Shown in pieces: positions 62,650 through 64,000 of a stretch of 64,000 nucleotides of DNA (within the stretch, counting starts at the first letter, position 1; the number at the start of each line of letters is the position of its first letter). The position numbers and the translations under genes were made by a program. Origin of the DNA: Eutrigla gurnardus (lineage: Eukaryota > Chordata > Actinopteri > Perciformes > Triglidae); the NCBI GenBank assembly GCA_963514095.1, contig OY741280.1, forward strand, positions 8,135,964-8,199,963. The letters are read 5' to 3'. A model generated the notes under the pieces. It did no database searches, was not told where the DNA came from, and saw only the letters and a program-made list of their open reading frames with translations.

Positions 62650-62922
62650 TTAGCTCTTCTCAGGCCGGTTCCTGTTCAGAGCCGCTCTCGGCGTGAACTC
62701 CAGTTTCTCCTTCAGGCTGAGCACCTGGGTGCTGTCCATGCCCTCTTGCTCCTGCAGCTTCCTCTCCTCCCTCAGCTCCAGGATGGCCTTCTGCTCCCGA
62801 GGTTTAGGGGTGCCCCTGATAAACCACTCCAGGTGGTAGCCCACCGCTCCCACCACGAAGGCCACGGGGAAGGTGACATAAGGGGCGTAGGTCCGTACTG
62901 CTGTCCAAACTAGAGGCCACAT
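62650..62922 (-). CDS. smim12: Small integral membrane protein 12
   Basis: A 90-aa protein, against about 92 for human SMIM12. The N-terminal segment MWPLVWTAVRTYAPYV continues into a single membrane helix (about residues 12-33, rich in V, F, A and G), then HLEWFIRG. A charged Glu/Lys/Arg-rich coiled-coil-like middle follows, then the C-terminal blocks VLSLKEKLEFTPRA and LNRNRPEK, which are near-identical to the mammalian protein as I remember it. Function is poorly known; it is a predicted single-pass membrane protein. I start at 62,922, not at an in-frame ATG 14 codons upstream, because the known protein begins MWP and because an acceptor (CCCTGGAGCAG, ending at 62,936) separates the two. 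The coding region is one exon with an upstream untranslated exon. Confidence 0.95.
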   Translation of the reverse strand: MWPLVWTAVRTYAPYVTFPVAFVVGAVGYHLEWFIRGTPKPREQKAILELREERKLQEQEGMDSTQVLSLKEKLEFTPRAALNRNRPEKS

Positions 62923-62935
62923 GATTGCACTCCAG

Positions 62936-63950
62936 CTGCTCCAGGGAGGGGGGAGAATAAGCAAGTTAGCGACAAGTTGTGTTGAGTGTTTCAGCTTATA
63001 TTAACGGTTTATTAGTGTTGTAGTAAGGGGGCTACCAACATTAAAGTGAATACTTTTCACCATTTTACTTGGTTTCAAACCATGAGGGAGAACATCTAAA
63101 GTGCATTTTCATTGATAACATCAAAACTAGCCTTTAGAAATGTCAGAACTGTGTCTGAAATTGACTCTAAAGTTACAAAACATAGCTTACATGTTTGATA
63201 TGTGAAAGCTATTCATGCAAACGTCAACAAGCTCACAAGGAGGAAGTCAGACAGACACCAGACACGCAGACCTGTCTGTCCTTCTCAACCAACAACACAC
63301 AGCAAAAAGGTCCAAACGTTTACGACGGAATGATGAAATAAAACGCAGAAACACCGGGACGTTATTAGCAACGCAAACACAACGTTTACCAGTTAATACC
63401 AACGCTAATGTAGCTAGCAACCTTAACATTAGCGTCAACATATGGTAGCTACACGTTTACACCTTCAACTTACACAACAGTGTTAGCTCGTGTGTTATTT
63501 TCTTGCCGAAATGAAAAGCGTGTCTCCTCGATTCGGAACGAGGGTTTATTCATGTCCGACGCCGTAAGATTGGTTTATAAGAAAGTAAAATTGAACGTTC
63601 AAAATGTGTTATGGAGTTTGGCGTGGAGCCGGTCAACTATAAACATGACCGAAATAGAGCTCGAACGAACCTGTGAAAGAGCACCTGAATATATGAAATA
63701 TTTGTTTCATATTTATGTCGTCACGACTATCGCTAAATATTGAATTACATAACACAATGCGTGAATGTCATTATACAAAACTGTAACCGGCTTCGTTATG
63801 AAGACTTAACACGTCACGTTATTAATCACAACGGACCTACTGAAGCTAAACCTACAACCGCTGTATTTACATGAACAAGTCCGCGTTGTGTTTATCTCTG
63901 CACTATTTTATTTATCATGACATTGGTCCGTTTCATTAGTCTTCACTCAC
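62936..63950 (-). other. SMIM12 intron 1
   Basis: On the minus strand the donor GTGAGT begins at 63,950 and the acceptor CAG ends at 62,936, preceded by a C/T-rich stretch. Length is about 1,015 bases. The frames inside, including those at 63,215-63,743, are not credited. Confidence 0.7.
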
Positions 63951-64000
63951 CTTTACCGCTGGCACGTTGGAGCAGCGGAAACACGTAATTTCCGTGTGAC
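63951..64000 (-). other. SMIM12 untranslated first exon, partial
   Basis: On the minus strand the sequence ends GCGGTAAAG|GTGAGT, an excellent donor after 63,951. The exon runs off the right edge of the window, so its start and the promoter lie outside or at the edge. CpG is raised over about 63,480-64,000, as expected close to a housekeeping-type promoter. Confidence 0.65.

Noticed and set aside
62923..62964. Upstream in-frame ATG for SMIM12
   Set aside because: It lies upstream of the splice acceptor and encodes Pro/Ser/Trp residues absent from the known protein.
1..64000. tRNA, rRNA, CRISPR, bacterial operons, viral genes
   Set aside because: I saw no tRNA-like B-box context, rRNA stretch, spaced direct-repeat array, ribosome-binding sites or viral protein motifs; the (GT)n arrays are microsatellites, not CRISPR.

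Overview
This is vertebrate nuclear DNA, almost certainly from a teleost and probably a percomorph. Genes are sparse and intron-containing. Dinucleotide microsatellites, mainly (GT/CA)n, are extremely dense. Several interspersed repeats look like types common in percomorph genomes. Both protein genes I can identify are typical vertebrate genes. There is no bacterial, phage, operon or CRISPR content.

Layout. Positions 1-50,700 form a gene-poor stretch in which I can support no protein-coding gene. It holds microsatellites, long homopolymer G/C runs, four long purine/pyrimidine-asymmetric tracts, a decayed LINE reverse-transcriptase fragment (about 4,020-4,715, minus), three copies of one dispersed repeat family (about 8,640-9,350, 40,405-40,560 and 47,170-47,720), a LINE 3' tail (about 49,630-49,840), a near-perfect 73-bp palindrome (28,583-28,655) and a strong CpG-rich island (about 42,300-43,000) with no gene assigned to it.

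From 50,900 to 55,280 lies an alpha-class connexin gene on the plus strand. A CpG-rich candidate first exon ends at 51,072, an intron of about 2.1 kb contains a complete hAT-type miniature transposon (51,653-52,153), and a single coding exon (53,172-54,284, 370 aa) is followed by a 3' UTR with a poly(A) signal. The protein best matches what I remember of zebrafish Cx39.4, which sits in the GJA4 group. From about 61,915 to the right edge lies SMIM12 on the minus strand: a one-exon 90-aa coding region and an untranslated first exon cut by the window end.

The two genes converge. The same neighbours in the same relative orientation (GJA4 plus, SMIM12 minus) occur on human chromosome 1p34-35, so this is a conserved synteny block and it supports GJA4 orthology for the connexin. 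The genes are not known to act together: one encodes a gap-junction channel subunit, the other a small membrane protein of unclear role.

I found no new multi-gene system. The observations most worth following are the orphan CpG island with a good minus-strand splice donor, the 73-bp palindrome, the intact hAT miniature element in the connexin intron, and the N-terminal Ser-Arg insertion of the connexin.
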